Notes: a model not told the origin generated them from the letters alone. A stretch of 64,000 nt of DNA from Macrolepiota albuminosa (GCA_027475525.1 JAMWFC010000115.1:1178001-1242000); one strand, 5' to 3'. Shown: positions 46,202 to 58,819, numbered from the stretch's first letter. Program-made: numbers and translations.

Positions 46202-46568
46202 GAAGCATTTAAAAGCCTGCTTGGGCGCTAGCTAAAGAGCCGCATGATTCGTTCATACGCCGTATACTACGGTGTATCGACTGAGAAAATTTCTGATGAA
46301 CATAAGGTAGGCGCCTTGATTCATGATCATCAAGGTCGGTAACGGGCCTCTGAAAAGTCCGTTGACCCTCGTATGTATTGTCAGAAGAAAAACAGTGAAT
46401 TGTTCGACTATAGGAATGAGAAGCGGTGTCCTATCTGGATTGCCGGGCGATTTGGCGATTTTTGAGTAGCATTTGCTCCCTTTTGTTTGATTTTCGCGGC
46501 CACAGGAGTCGTGTTAAGGTTGTGTGACACCGTGACCTTGCGCGTCAACAGCTTTTCTTTCACAGTTC
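46202..46568. promoter_or_regulatory. shared divergent promoter region, ABC exporter and NDC1
   Basis: 367 bp between two divergent start codons. Pyrimidine-rich stretches precede each ATG. I cannot point to specific factor sites. Confidence 0.4.
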
Positions 46569-48899
46569 ATGTCGAGCTCACTGCCGCGTGCAACGCCCGT
46601 TAAGGCAATCACGACGACACTTCTAACGAGACCAGCACCCTCCGTTCCGTCTTTTAGTCAGAGTTTTGAACCAATTGTCAATTCCGTTCTCAGAACACGT
46701 CTGATGGGAAAGGTCTTCCTCTATTCACTTATCTCCTCTTGGATCTGCACTTCGATATGGTCAATATGGAATTTGGGAAGAGTTTCGCAGCTCGGACTGT
46801 TGGACGCGTTGTTTGCTTCGTTTGGCCCATGGACGCTGTTGATTGCGCTGTTAAGTTGGACCACAGCCGCATTGCCAGCGATTGTTTTGCGAAAAATGTA
46901 TCTGAGTCGTAAGTCTTCGTCATTATTTTTAGGTTGCTCGTTATCCTGAATAATGGCCGAAAGCGATGCGTGCGCCTGCGACTTCTTTATCAGCATTGGT
47001 AAAAACTTCTCTCACAAAACCAGCCACAGTGAACTCCTCCATCACTTATGCGTTGTCTGCTGTGGCAGCTCTTGCACTTCATATTGGAATCTCTTATATT
47101 ACGGGTAATGGGAACCGAGGATTGACGATATTTGTGAAGTCAAAGTGCGTCTTTCATAAACACGCGTTTCTCATCCTCTCTTATAGCACAAGCTTCACAG
47201 AAAACATCCGTTGTATCTCAACGGACGCCTCCTCTTCCTTGGTTTATCGCAAATCTTTGCTGCACTTTTCTTCTCACTTCGCAACGTCGCACTGGATAGA
47301 TTCGTGTTCCGCTGGACGCGCGAATCCACCATCCGACGTTTCAACGTTAGCGACATCGTGCAGCCTATTGTCATAGCAGGACTGCTTGCAACGTTAGCAC
47401 TGCCTCTTGCGGCTTTTGTCTTTGGCTTCGTCCGCTTGGCATTACCTCTACTTTACAAGTTGCCGCTCCTGCACTTTGTTTTGCGACCGTTCACAGCTCA
47501 CTTTCTCAGAGGGCCATGGACGATATTCCTTCCTTTTCGCCACGTCTTCTTGATCGTAAGAGCATGGTTCCTCTCGTTCACAACACTAGCAACCTGGGAA
47601 ATCTCCAATGCAATTTTTGACACGTTCATCTACAACGTAAGCTACTCCTGATGATCTAGAATATGCCTATCTTAACGATCAGCTCAGCCACTATCGATCA
47701 TCGGCGCCACCCCAGAATCAAACGTGACCCTTGTGGCCGGTATATCCTCAGCCGATTTAGGATACCGCTACTTGGCATACAAGGACATCCAACGATTCTC
47801 TTCCGCTGAGTCAGAACCTGCGGTGAAACTCCGTTCCTCTCTATTCAATGACCAAAAGTATAACCCTAATCTATGGAGCCACCTCGTACGAGAGAGTCTT
47901 CTCTTTCTCGGGAAGGACTATCAGCACCTCCGCCGCCGCGGAAATCCCGCACCACTGCCCCTTAAAGCAGCAACGCCTGCAGCACCAGTCACTCCTTCAC
48001 GCCCTTCAGTTGTTACAAATCAGACGCCACTAATCCGGACGTCAGTATTTAAATCAAGCAGCCAGGCTTCTCCGATGCGGCAAGCTGTGGAATCGCTTGG
48101 GTCAGATGGGCCATTGGCTCAAGCTCTCGATGCAGGAACAGCGTCTGCGCATATACCCGAGCTTTTCAAGTCTGTTGGGGCAGCGGTATTGCCGGCTCCG
48201 AAGAAGGAGGAAGTGAAGAAGAACATGGAAAAGGTCGAGGGTGCTGTGGATCGCTATGTAAAGCAAGCCAAGGAGAAGCTTAGCAAGGTTATCATGTCGA
48301 ACATGCCTGTGTGGGTCAATGAGCTTGGTATACAAGTCGATACGTGGTGGAATCAGGAACGACTGGAGAAGATCGCACAGAATTGCTTGCCTAATGCGGA
48401 ACTAGATATAGTCATTGTGGATGGTATGTCTGTACCTTATTTTTTCTCAGTCTGAACCCAATCTCTGACACCCAAATTGTAGTCCTGTCAACTTTGGTCT
48501 GTGCATCGTTAATAGAGGATAAGTATGGTGTCGTCCAGCGGGATATTCCAAGAATCTTAGAGGCTATGTTGTCGTTCCTCTCCGCGATCCAGACATACCA
48601 TCTTGAAGTGCGATCTAAGTATGTTCCACCTGTACAAGATCAAGTGTACACTCCGGAACAGATTGCTAAATCTGAGGCGATTCGTGTAGAGGTGGAAAAG
48701 GCATGTGATGTACTAGATCCTCTCAGCGAGTGTACGTTTAATTTGGTTTTCGAACTAAGAAGTCTGTAGATTGATTTGGATTCTAGGTCTAAGAGCTGGA
48801 ATTGCGAGGATTGTCAGGACGTTTGGGGATAGGCTTCTTGCGTTCAAGTTCCCTCCGAGGATAGCGGAAAAGCTTCAGCCGTTTGCTGAGTACTGCTAG
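46569..48899 (+). CDS. NDC1: nucleoporin NDC1 (Ndc1/Nup, nuclear envelope)
   Basis: Transmembrane nucleoporin that anchors nuclear pores and spindle pole bodies in the nuclear envelope. Exons 46569-46908, 46964-47144, 47201-47636, 47688-48423, 48483-48731, 48787-48899 sum to 2055 nt, 684 aa, phases consistent. The N-terminal third holds about six hydrophobic segments (for example KVFLYSLISSWICTSIW, ALSAVAALALHIGISYI, LLFLGLSQIFAALFFSL, IAGLLATLALPLAAFVFGF). The C-terminal half is soluble: ISSADLGYRYLAYKDIQRF, a Ser/Pro/Thr-rich linker, and the family's closing region LVCASLIEDKYGVVQRDIP with ILEAMLSFLSAIQTY. Six TMs plus a cytosolic C-domain match Ndc1. Identification rests on this architecture and the conserved end motif. 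Single-copy housekeeping gene. Confidence 0.85.
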
Positions 48900-49107
48900 C
48901 TGGCGGTGGTGTGGGTGTGTGTGACCATATACACAGGCGTCTAAGTAGACGATAGAATATATCGGTCCGTGATACCCAACTATAGAAAACGATGTAAAAT
49001 TAAACAACAAAAGCCTTTACAGTCAGCCGCCTTGAGATATTGTATAAAATGGCGTCAAAAGTTAGTGGCTGACCCTATCCCGTCTTTGCTAGGAAAGTCA
49101 TAGAAAC

Positions 49108-50394
49108 ATGCCGAAAAAAGTGTCAGGATCTTTCAAGCGCACTCCTCTAAGCCGTACAACTCCCACTGATGGCCGACGATTCTTCTTCAAGCTCGAACTT
49201 TTGGGAAAGCGTCGCACTCAGCGGCCATTCGACTACAACAACCTCGATCCGATAGTCGACACACCTCCTGGGAAAGCTCCTGTACGAGACTTCTCCCAAC
49301 CCCTGCGCACGAATGGGAAAGAAAACAAACCATCTTTGCCCCCGCCGGCCCCAGCAGCGACCCTTCCAGTTCACAATATCCCCTTTCCACAGCGCGTCGC
49401 ACTAATAAGCGAAGACCACACCGAAGATGCCGTCGTAATCACTACACTTGATACAGTTCCATTCTGCTGTCATGAAGACCTCATCACGATGTCCCGTCAG
49501 CAACTTATTGGAGTCGCGCTTGCTCTCAACGCGCGTTTACCAGCTGTGCTGGCGATTGACACGGATGAAGCGCTGGCCACGAGTTGGATTAGGGCGTCAA
49601 TTGAGAGGGTTGTGGGCATTCGGGCCGATGTTCCTCAAGCGCCGAAGGTTGTGAAAGTGTTGAGGGATTTGAATGGGTCGTTAGAAGGAAAAGGGATGGG
49701 TGCAAGTTCGGGTAGGAATATGGATAGGACGCCTCCGACGAGTCCGTTGGCAAGTCGGAGTCAGCAACTGGGAAGTTTGGTCAGTCCGGGGCTCGACAGG
49801 CTTGTCGAGGAGGAAGAGGAGGATGACAATGAAGAAGCTGATAGGCTTTCGAAGAGACGCAAGCTGGTTTTCGAAGGTACAGATGGCGAAAGCGATTCCG
49901 ACGTAGTTATGGCTTCTTCTGATCCAGACCAGACACCGACGCCTCTCCCTCAACGCGCTCGCTCGTGTTTTTTCAAAGCGAAGATCTCGCCGTCGCCTGC
50001 ACCAACAAGAGTTCTTCGATCTCAAAGCCAGACGACTGGGAGAGTTTCCACCATTGACACGTCCTTTATGTACGATGGGCGTGCGCAAGCTCGCTACCAG
50101 CGCAAACAGCCTAAAGGCAAGCCGCAGGTCAAAAATGATGAAGAGCCCTTGCCACCGATTGGAGCTTCCCGACGATCTGGACGTCTACGGCCTATATCCA
50201 GACCCCGCGCCCTTCTCCCTACCGAGCTGAGTACACTTCCTCCTCCTTTGGAAACATCTGCTGGAGCGAAAAGGAAGAAAAAATTCGGCTTCATTGGAGG
50301 GGAAGCTGCGCAACGTGTCACGTCGGGAATCAACAGGATGACTATGAAGAGTAGCAATGAATTAGACTCTGACAGTATGGATACCAGCGTGTAA
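49108..50394 (+). CDS. hypothetical 428-aa protein, one exon
   Basis: Uninterrupted frame of 428 codons. The N-terminus is basic (PKKVSGSFKRTPLSR). A more ordered central stretch (about residues 110-200, HEDLITMSRQQLIGVALALN and ALATSWIRASIERVVGI) may be a small helical domain. An acidic run, EEEEDDNEEADRLSKRRK, ends in a possible nuclear localisation signal. The last 150 residues are Ser/Pro/Arg-rich and probably disordered (SRRSGRLRPISRP). I do not recognise the family. A nuclear or chromatin-associated role is suggested only by composition. Confidence 0.65.
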   Translation: MPKKVSGSFKRTPLSRTTPTDGRRFFFKLELLGKRRTQRPFDYNNLDPIVDTPPGKAPVRDFSQPLRTNGKENKPSLPPPAPAATLPVHNIPFPQRVALISEDHTEDAVVITTLDTVPFCCHEDLITMSRQQLIGVALALNARLPAVLAIDTDEALATSWIRASIERVVGIRADVPQAPKVVKVLRDLNGSLEGKGMGASSGRNMDRTPPTSPLASRSQQLGSLVSPGLDRLVEEEEEDDNEEADRLSKRRKLVFEGTDGESDSDVVMASSDPDQTPTPLPQRARSCFFKAKISPSPAPTRVLRSQSQTTGRVSTIDTSFMYDGRAQARYQRKQPKGKPQVKNDEEPLPPIGASRRSGRLRPISRPRALLPTELSTLPPPLETSAGAKRKKKFGFIGGEAAQRVTSGINRMTMKSSNELDSDSMDTSV

Positions 50395-51432
50395 AAATTT
50401 GAAGTTTTTGTGAATATTGAATGGAGTTTTTCGCCAGATGTCGACCATTTCACATTCAGAAGTAGTGTATAACAAGGGTAGGTCAACGAGAATTCGGAAG
50501 GGATAGGGTTCGGGTTAGACAGGCACATGGGAAAAAATTCCGTCATGAATATTCTGACGGTTGCGGCCGCCGCGCAAACCCGGAAAATAAAAGATGATCC
50601 GGGTGGCGCAGTTTGGAAGATTGATTTGTGGCTTGTGGTCAATTTAATCGATGGCCTTTACAATTTTCGGCCACCTCCATTAATATTGCACTCCTTTACT
50701 TTACACAAGCACTTGCACATGAATGCGCTGTGACTGCGGTCCAATCTCCGATTAATTGATACGATTTCTGATGCTCAGATAATCGAGGACAATTTTGACG
50801 AGGATGGCTACTCAAGTACTCACAATACGACAACATATGATTCAAAAGAGCTCAAGAGCAGCCAATCAACGCTTTTCGTAAGCCAGAACTCGTTCGTACA
50901 GCCCTTTTACATAGTCACAGCTCCAAGCCTTAAGAATAAACAGGTCACAAAGTACTATCAAGGCATACCCTATGATTCGGATGAGCCTGAGCACATATCA
51001 CTGTCCTCTGATCTTGTAGCGTACACTCGGCCATAACAGACATAAATGATAGATAAAGGATATGTCTTGTGACTGGGTGACCTCAGTTCTGTTCAATACA
51101 TCATACTCGTACATCCAAAAACCTTGCTTCGGGGCATGAGGCGACTTGTTCATCGAGACATACTATCCGGCTTCCGGTGCGATGCATTCAAAATTATAAC
51201 TTTGGGGAGTATACGTTATCGGTATAGCGAGTCAGCGCGCCCACATGCTTAAACGCACGTTTGTCCTAAATGAATCATCCCAGTATCAAGATGCACATCC
51301 TTCCCCATAGGATCCGAAAGGAAAAGTCAAGTGGCCGTAAAGAGCAAATTCAGATGTGGACCATAATTTCTTCGGGGGGGGCCAAGACGAGGCCTAAAGC
51401 AGATACACACGTGCGCTTCTCTATGAAGAAGT
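50395..51432. other. intergenic, nothing recognised
   Basis: About 1 kb between the unknown 428-aa gene and the TLC-like gene. Only short opposing frames are visible. The G run at 51373-51380 and the frame at 51270-51467 are not convincingly coding, although an upstream exon of the next gene might lie here. Confidence 0.4.
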
Positions 51433-52628
51433 TTGAATCTTGGACTTCTTGCGAGCCTGTCATTTAAGTACCTGACAGATGTGGCATTACTTATATTATT
51501 TTCGCTCCCTCTGGTGTTCCTGGCCTTTGGGCCTCGCACCATGTTTTCCGCCTTCCTCCGAGTTGATTTACGGATGCTCTACGACTTCGTCTCCACGCCT
51601 TTCAGCCTTTCAATCGTGGGTCTCGTTATCCTTGTACATGTCTTCGCTCCATTTTTTCCGGATGCGAAGCACTTGGCGTGGGTCATGTCGACATTCTCCG
51701 GTTTAACGATGAGTATCGTGAGCTTGCCGTTCATATGGGATTACTTTCTGAACGGAGGAAGCCTAAAGCATGTAAGGGCTTTGCCAGAGTTGGCATTCCC
51801 TGCGACCCGCTTCTTCCAAGCGTATCTTGTCTGGTAGCTGCTGTTGTAACCTGTTCTCTGTGTACGCGACTGATTCATGGATCGATCCTAGCGATCTTTT
51901 TATTGGATGGATTTATTACCGCTCACGTATCTCCTTGCTTGCGGGATGGCTTCACCATCCTCTCTACGTCCTGGTCGTCGAACTTACTATCCGGCGCTCC
52001 TGGCCTCATCTATTCTGTTTATGTGCAGTTATGGAGGTATGTTGGTATCACGCTTTCCGCTCATCGACCCCTGATTAGTTGAAAAGATCCCCACTTTTGT
52101 CCTCGGAATTTCAACTCTTTTTCCTCGTATTAGAAACAACACTCTCTTTGCCGTCTGCTTCTTTATGACACGTATCGTATTCCACATTGTCCTTGGTATC
52201 TCGTTCCTGTTTGAAGAGAACAGGAAAGCTGTTACAGGCGGCTCCTACATTCCTCCCCTCTGCTCGTATGCATATTCCCTTTCCACGTCACCTGGTTTGT
52301 AGGATGTATCAAGGGCTTCATTTTGCGTGCCCGTCGGAAGACGACCCCTGTCTCTGTCTCATTAACCAAATCTGTCGCTCTGGGGCCTTCACCAGCACCC
52401 TCATCCGTTCCATTTATCCTCCCTGCCCATCTTCGCCGCTTCTCGCATCGTCGATCAACGTTCGAAAGAGCCCTCCAATCGTTTCAATACGATTCCCGAG
52501 AATCACCAGCTTCGAAGTCTATGACAATCTCTCATGTCGTCTTTACATATATGCCCCGCCGCGAGACTCTTTATGAGTGGGTTGGCCTTGGTCAGAAACA
52601 GAGAAGGAGAACTATGACGGGCGGCTAG
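51433..52628 (+). CDS. TLC-domain-like multi-pass membrane protein
   Basis: Probable TRAM/Lag1/CLN8-fold membrane protein, in the ER or another endomembrane, perhaps in lipid handling. First visible exon 51433-51821 carries LLILFSLPLVFLAFGPR, SIVGLVILVHVFAPF and VMSTFSGLTMSIVSLPFIW. Exon 2 is 51892-52036 and holds ADLFIGWIYYRSRISLLAGW with HHPLYVLV, the pattern of conserved His in TLC domains. Exon 3, from 52087, reads IPTFVLGISTLFPRLRNN and MTRIVFHIVLG. The C-terminal part (FPFHVTWFVGCIKGFILRAR, then a basic tail ending at 52628) fits the domain's end. Two uncertainties: no in-frame ATG before 51541 although hydrophobic sequence starts earlier, so a 5' exon may be missing; and the exon 3/4 junction near 52190-52240 needs an unusually short intron (37 nt) or has an error. 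Confidence 0.62.
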
Positions 52629-53970
52629 TCCTACTATCCATGCTAGTACCGGCTTAATAATCTCAGCATCGGTGATTCATTCTTTCCATGTACTGCTTGG
52701 ATTTGTAGATGAACAGTGAATGGACTTGTTCAGTGCTTTCAATCATTAATGCATATATCTTCACTTTTAGATACTACCACTACTCATGTATTACTTTCAC
52801 CTAGAATTTACGAATGCCATGGATGACCTTGCAGACATTTTCCCGTTCTGTGAGGTCTAGTTGTTTTAGTATTGTAAGAGATTTATTTTGAAATCTACGC
52901 TGTACTGTGACGGAGGACCAATGAGGTCGGGGTCGAGCATATTTGTATTCGTGTATTCCTGACAAAAGTTGTACACATTTTCTCCATTCAACAATCCTCC
53001 TGTAAGGCAGATGTACTCGAGTTTAACGATTCCTAGAATTTGGTGGAAAGCTATGTTTCTAATCAAGCAATTGAAGCAGCGCGTGACTTCAGTGACTCAA
53101 TCATGATAGTGTCCTCGTTAGGAAATGATGGAGGAGTAATATCTTCCCTTCAAGAGATATGAAACAAAGACAGGACAGAATGGTGCAACTTCGCCTTAGA
53201 TTACATATCGTTAGGCTTGAGTAACAGGGACCATGTGTGTACGGGATCCGGGCAAAGTGACTAAGCAGTGTTTTTCAACGACATCGCTTATGTGAGCCTA
53301 CCGGCGTATTGCCGGCGCGTTCGGATAATCAATGATTTTGATTACCGTACACGTCATCATCCTTTCTGTTTCTCCCAAAATTTTGACAATGTTTTCTATT
53401 CCTCGCCTTTATTTTGTTCAGAGCAAGCAGGTGATGGGAAAACGCTCCTTGAATGTCTTCAGATATGACTTACTTTCCAGGTCTGGACTGGTATTGTGAA
53501 ACGGTGCCTATCAAGTTGTAGCGAGATCAGCGTTGGTCTCGCTAATTTGCCGAGTGCTGCCGAGTGCCTTGCTAATTTTTGGGTGAACTTCTCCATCGGC
53601 ACGCACGGAATCAATGAGCTCTTGCAAATTCTTTCTGACTTCTTGACTTCTGTGTTGATTGACATACATATCAAATCTCCAAAAAAAGCCAGAAAATCAC
53701 GCTCTGAGTACTTTGTTTTTCAGCTGCAGCTGGCGGACGCGTTAGGATCGTCTCGTGTCATCTGACTTATCCCTGTAAATGGTAACTCCGATCAGACCTG
53801 TAGGCTAATACTTCATTACAAACTATTACCCTTGCGCGCTGACCAGTGTCGAAAATCGAAAACATGGTTCCGGCTCATTTTCCGGCTCGACTTTCGTATA
53901 AGTCAGCCTCCAACTTCCGGCTCGAGGCTCTATTTTTCACTCGCACTTCACACACTACTTTACCAGCACC
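52629..53970. other. intergenic, nothing recognised
   Basis: 1.3 kb upstream of the second MFS gene. AT-rich, only short frames on both strands. The last 150 bases contain pyrimidine-rich CTCGCACTTCACACAC-type sequence typical of fungal promoters. Confidence 0.45.
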
Positions 53971-56171
53971 ATGTCAGATACGGTGCTACCACACAATTCT
54001 GCTGGTTGGTCAACGACGACGTTTGGTGATCCCTCGAACTCGGACGCCTCGGAACATAAAAGCCATGGATCAATTGAACCATCAATCAGTCCTGCCCTAG
54101 AAAGAGAGATTACTCGAAATAAGCTTAGGACGGAGAAATATGGTGGTGACGACATCGCAGATCCTCCAGAACGAACGACGAAGGAGACTGCTGATCCTCT
54201 CGGTTCTGAAACGTCAATTGATAGCAGACTAGTCACTTGGGATGGACCTGACGATCCAACTAATCCGCAAAACTGGTCAATTAAATACAAGTGGTTCGTA
54301 ACCGTGGCCACTGCACTAATAACAGTAAATGTGTAAGTTACAAAATTTGACATGTGTTGCTCAGTGTACTGACAATCTTTTTGCCATCCTTCTTCAGGAC
54401 ATTTGCATCCTCCGCGCCAACGTCAACCATCTCTGCGCTCAAGACACAATTTGACATCAGCTCCGAAATTGCATATTTAGTTACGACCACGTTCTTGTTG
54501 GGCTACATGATTGGAGTATGTGTCATCTTAGCCTTTCCTACCCTTTGCTGATCTTGTTATAGCCTCTCTTTTGGGGACCTGGTAGCGAACTCGTTGGTAG
54601 ACGACCTATTCTCATCTCCACAATGGTTGTGTACACCATCTTCACCCTTGGCCAAGCCCTTGCGCAAAACATTGAAACTTTCTTGGTGACCCGTTTCCTC
54701 TGTGGCTTCTTCGCTGTGGCGCCTCTGACGATTGGTGGCGGTACGTTATTTTGCTGAAGCTTGCGCATTTTATCGTTTTTCATTCTGCAAGTAGGACTTA
54801 TTGCTGATATCTGGTCGGCTGACGGTCGTGGACCCGCCACGAGCATGTTTACTGCTAGTGTCTTCATTGGCCCTGTAATTGGTCCCATAATTAGCGGATA
54901 GTGAGCTTTTTGACAATTCTCAAGTAAAGTTATATTGACTCCTTTTTTCAGTATGATTGAGAGTCACGTTAGCTGGAGATGGGTATTCTGGGTGATGTTG
55001 ATTTTTGCAGGGGTCTGTGCCGTCGGCGTCATCGTTCTAGTTCCGGAATCCTATGCTCCAATTATCCTGTTGAAGAAGGTACGTGTGGCGCAGCTAAATT
55101 CCTATAGTCCCCTTGGTCTCTAAATCATTGGTATAATAAAGGCAAAAAAACTACGAAAAGTAGATCCCGTGGTCAACAAGGACGTTTATGCTGAGCACGA
55201 GAAGCAAGACTGGTCCATCCGGGGCGTCATACACCGTACTCTTTTCCGTCCCTTCTACATGCTTTCCTTGGAACCTGTCTTGATCCTCATCACTATCTAT
55301 CTTTCTCTTGTTTACGGTTTACTCTACGCTTGTATGTCATTCAGTATCTCGGTCCTTGTGACTGTGACGTTAATTTTCTCCGCAGTATTCCAAGCATTCC
55401 CCGTCATCTTCATTCAAAGGAGAGGTTTTACGATTGGGGAAGACGGTTTAATCTTCATTGGTGTTGGAATCGGAACCACTCTCGGATCATACCTCAATTA
55501 CGTCCTGAGCAGCCACTATCCCGCGCTCATCAAAAAGTGGAGGGGTTTCCCACCTCCAGAACAAAGACTTTTGGGAGGAATGATCGGCGGGCCTGGTCTA
55601 GTCGTAGGTGCTTTCTGGCTAGGCTGGACAGGAGAGTACCCTAGCGTACCGTGGTACGTTCCGGCACTCAGTACAATTCTCATCGGCATGAGTATTAGCA
55701 TGATTTTCATGTCTTTCCTGGTACGTCGAAGATTTACTTTTTTGAAGTGCTTACTTATTGTTCTAACAGAGCTATCTCATCGACACGTACCTGATGTACA
55801 GCGCGTCTGCTTTTGCGGCAAATACGGTCGTCCGCTCGGCGGTCGCTGCTTCATTCCCTTTGTTTACTACCCAAATGTTCCAAAATGTAAGTATTCATAC
55901 GAACCTTCCTTTATCACTGCTTATCGAGGCGTTAGTTGGGCGTTAACTGGGCTTCGACGCTTCTTGGTCTACTTGGTCTGATACTAGCGCCGAGTCCGTT
56001 CCTCTTCTATCGTTATGGCCCCCAGATCCGCATGAAGAGTCGATTTGCTCCTTGCACTGTAGGTTTACTCGTCGCCCTCCAGCATCATGTCTTACCTCTC
56101 TTGTATAGGATCTTAAGATCGCAAAAGAAATTGCCGAGCAAGAAGCAGAAAACGGGAAAGCCTTTGTTTAA
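53971..56171 (+). CDS. MFS exporter, DHA1-like, 10 exons
   Basis: Major facilitator exporter of the fungal polyamine/multidrug (DHA1) type. Exons 53971-54332, 54398-54515, 54563-54740, 54795-54900, 54952-55078, 55142-55331, 55386-55720, 55770-55886, 55936-56058, 56109-56171 sum to 1719 nt, 572 aa, with consistent phases. A hydrophilic N-tail of about 90 residues leads to the marker VTWDGPDDPTNPQNW before TM1. Then GPLFWGPGSELVGRRP (motif A), RFLCGFFAVAPLTIGGGLIAD, ASVFIGPVIGPIISGY (motif C) and WRWVFWVMLIFAGV. The central loop holds KKAKKLRKVDP, and the second half ends LLGLILAPSPFLFYRYG. Fungal relatives export drugs, polyamines or secreted metabolites; this substrate is unknown. It shares type but not close sequence with the 40338 gene. 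Confidence 0.92.
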
Positions 56172-56570
56172 ACTATGGCTAATGACTATCCTTCATTTTC
56201 ACTTGGGCATCATCTACTTTCTTTTCGCATACTCATTATCGTAGACTGCAGAGCTTTATTATTATTGTTACCACGCACTCCTTACCAGCATTTACTTGGA
56301 TCAACACATCATACTCTACTACCATATTCGTGAAGCACTTGACAATACCAGCTGTAGCTATAGGAAAGTCGCACCATCCTCGTTGGACACTCACTAGATA
56401 CTAGATTTCTACAAAAATGTACGCTACTTACAATTGCGACGTTCTCAATAGGATGAATACAAACTTTTTCTTGTGACATTATTACGTATTGAGGGCGACC
56501 TTTTGCGGTGACAAATCAGGCGACGCGTTGTTTGGCAAGCTCCTATGGAATCAATTCTTCCTTTTTAACC
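56172..56570. promoter_or_regulatory. promoter region of RPP1
   Basis: 399 bp between the MFS stop and the RPP1 start. AT-rich with a TTATTATTATT stretch at about 56257. No specific sites identified. Confidence 0.35.
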
Positions 56571-57874
56571 ATGTACTACGACCTCAATGTTCCTGTTCCT
56601 ATTCTCCAGGCGTCCGCTGGGTCGAACATCTCCAAGAAAGGGAAGGGAAAGCAACAAACACCGAGTTCCGCGCCAGCGTTCAACGCGACTCAAATAAGTG
56701 CAGTAGAGACGCGGATTGACCTGCTGGTTCGATGTAAGTCTCTCATTCAATGGAGCGAATGCCTCTCAGTGGCTGTTTAAGTAGGATACACGGTCTTCGC
56801 GTTTAACCAGTTTGTCTCCAAACGAGTGGATCAAAAGAGTCATGTTAACACGGCAGAGGCTCTCGTGGGTCAGCTCAGAAAACGACCAGGACTCGTCTAC
56901 TTGAGGCGTTTGAGCATCATACTTGATGGTGATAGTGAAAAAGGCTTTGGACTGGTGCGCGATTTAAGTTGCGCAATTATTATTATCTTGACGATCGTCT
57001 TAGACCAATGCCAATGCCTCGCTGTTCGCTTCATATGACCTTATAGGTCTTGTACCCTTGACACAAGCCACTTTCTTACTTGCCTGTCTTACGCACTCGA
57101 TGCCATCACCTTTGACTGCGCACATAATATCCCTGCCTCTGACGTTACCCCGGTTGTCTTTCCACCTCAAGCACACCTTGATTCGAACTGCGATAAAAAA
57201 TGGAGCTGTTTTCGAGATCAGCTATGTTGGAGCGTTAGGGGGCGAAAACCATCCCATCCTAGTTGACGCAGACGGAGCTGAAAATGGTTCCGGAGCGAAG
57301 AAAAACTGGTGGGCCGCTGCCAAAGAACTCGTTCGTGTTACGAAGGGGAAAAGCCTTCTAATCAGTGGTGGAGTCATGTCTGATGCAGACTTGCGAGCGC
57401 CAAGAGACGTAGGAAACCTGTATGTCCTCTCCTCTACAACCTTAGCGTCAACCACTTGACCTATTTCCATAGCATAACAATACTTGGACTGGCCCAAGAC
57501 GTCTCCCATAGCTCACTCACCAAAGTCCCCAAGTCCCTAGTGCTTCGAGCTCGTGAGTTTCATCATCCGCCTCTCGAATGTTTATCGACATTTCACCTCC
57601 AGAAACACGCTTTACATACCGCGCAGTGTTCTCAGAACCAAAAGTCGTGATCCCTGAAGGAGCGGATCCCTCATTGACCACGGAAGCAAATTCTGTGTCA
57701 ACGGACCCTGAACCTCAAACGACCATACCTGCGGAAGTGAACGCGTCTGTCTCTCAAGCTAGCGCCTCCCAACCTCCGCCAAAGAAGCGTCCGCGAGAAG
57801 ATTTAGCAGTGACCATGGATCGGTCAGGCGATACGCAAAAGAAGCGACGGAAAAAGAACAAAGGACAGGCATAA
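56571..57874 (+). CDS. RPP1: RNase P/MRP protein subunit RPP1 (p30)
   Basis: Protein subunit of nuclear RNase P and RNase MRP, which process precursor tRNA and rRNA. Exons 56571-56733, 56782-56954, 57004-57419, 57473-57552, 57603-57874 sum to 1104 nt, 367 aa, phases consistent. The PHP/TIM-barrel-like p30 fold is recognisable by its start MYYDLNVPVP, strand-helix LGYTVFAFNQFV, ASYDLIGLVPLTQATF, AHIISLPL, the core AIKNGAVFEISY, VTKGKSLLISGGVMSDADLR with APRDVGNL (family motif for the last helices), and LRAQTRFTYRAVFSEPKVV. The C-terminal 90 residues are basic and disordered, ending KKRRKKNKG. The loop GGENHPILVDADGAENGSG is a small insertion. Confidence 0.88.
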
Positions 57875-58745
57875 GGGTCCCATTCGCCTTGTATGTAATT
57901 CTGTATGAAAAATTTGCTATCTTGTAAACCGATCAGTGCTCATGTTGGTTCATGGTTGGCGGCTAATTCTTGAGCTACAGGGCGATAGGAAGCCCACATT
58001 TTGTCTTCATAAAGTCTATACAGAACGCTTTGTGCGTAGGGTAGGATGATTCAATCTGACAGGGTCTGTAGTGGTTAGTCCCTTTTGCGAGGCTACCCAA
58101 AAATTAGGGAAAAAACCCCTAAGAAACTCATTAAAAACGGCCGAATGGAAGATAGACTTTTTGGAGCTAACTCTGCTCTGGCACAACTGACACAGTAACC
58201 ATAAATCAAAAGTTTCGAGGTTTGTTTGTCAACGCTGAAACAGACACCAGTGGTAAATGACACGTTCAAAGAAGCATACACAGAACAATGTCAGGGATGG
58301 ACACAATTGGTCCTGGACACACTCATTTTCACTACCTCTGAGAATACTTGAAAAGAAATATATGTCTATCTCTTCTCCGAGACGATATAGATGAAATGCC
58401 AATGATTATGCTCATGCGTCAAAAGGATAGAATAACGAAAATACCGAGCGTTTCAAGAGGACCCAAGGCCTGCCATGGCTCGGTTGTATAGATCTTTACC
58501 AAGTTCTGAAGTTCTGAGGCTACTTGAAACAGATTTCCGTGGGGCAGAGGGGTGGGAGACGCAAAGTGACCTAGGTCGCGTGTAATCTGGAGGGAAATCT
58601 GAGTCGGAGGAAGGTTACCTTCAGTAAGTGTCGTCTCTTCTCACCTGGAGAGCAATCGGATGTAGTGGGAGGTCCCGAGGACCTGTTCCAGATTAGAGCC
58701 TGCGATCCATCCGATATTAGGAATTTGTTAACAATGCCAATTACT
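57875..58745. other. intergenic between RPP1 and tRNA-Ile
   Basis: 870 bp. AT-rich, no supportable gene. It would carry RPP1 3' processing signals and the tRNA 5' flank. Confidence 0.45.
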
Positions 58746-58819
58746 GGCCGACTAGCTCAGCTGGTTAGAGCGTCGTGCTAATAACGCGAAGGTCTTGGGT
58801 TCAATCCCCACGTTGGCCA
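58746..58819 (+). tRNA. tRNA-Ile (AAU anticodon)
   Basis: 74 nt, no intron. The acceptor strands GGCCGAC and GTTGGCC pair (with one G-U). The D-arm is AGCTCAGCTGGTTAGAGC. The anticodon loop CTAATAA carries anticodon AAT (read as IAU after A-to-I editing). The T-loop TTCAATC is flanked by GGG and CCC. CCA is not encoded apart from the discriminator A. A TTTTT run at about 58843 may end Pol III transcription. It has one base difference from the second copy at 61965-62038. Confidence 0.93.
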
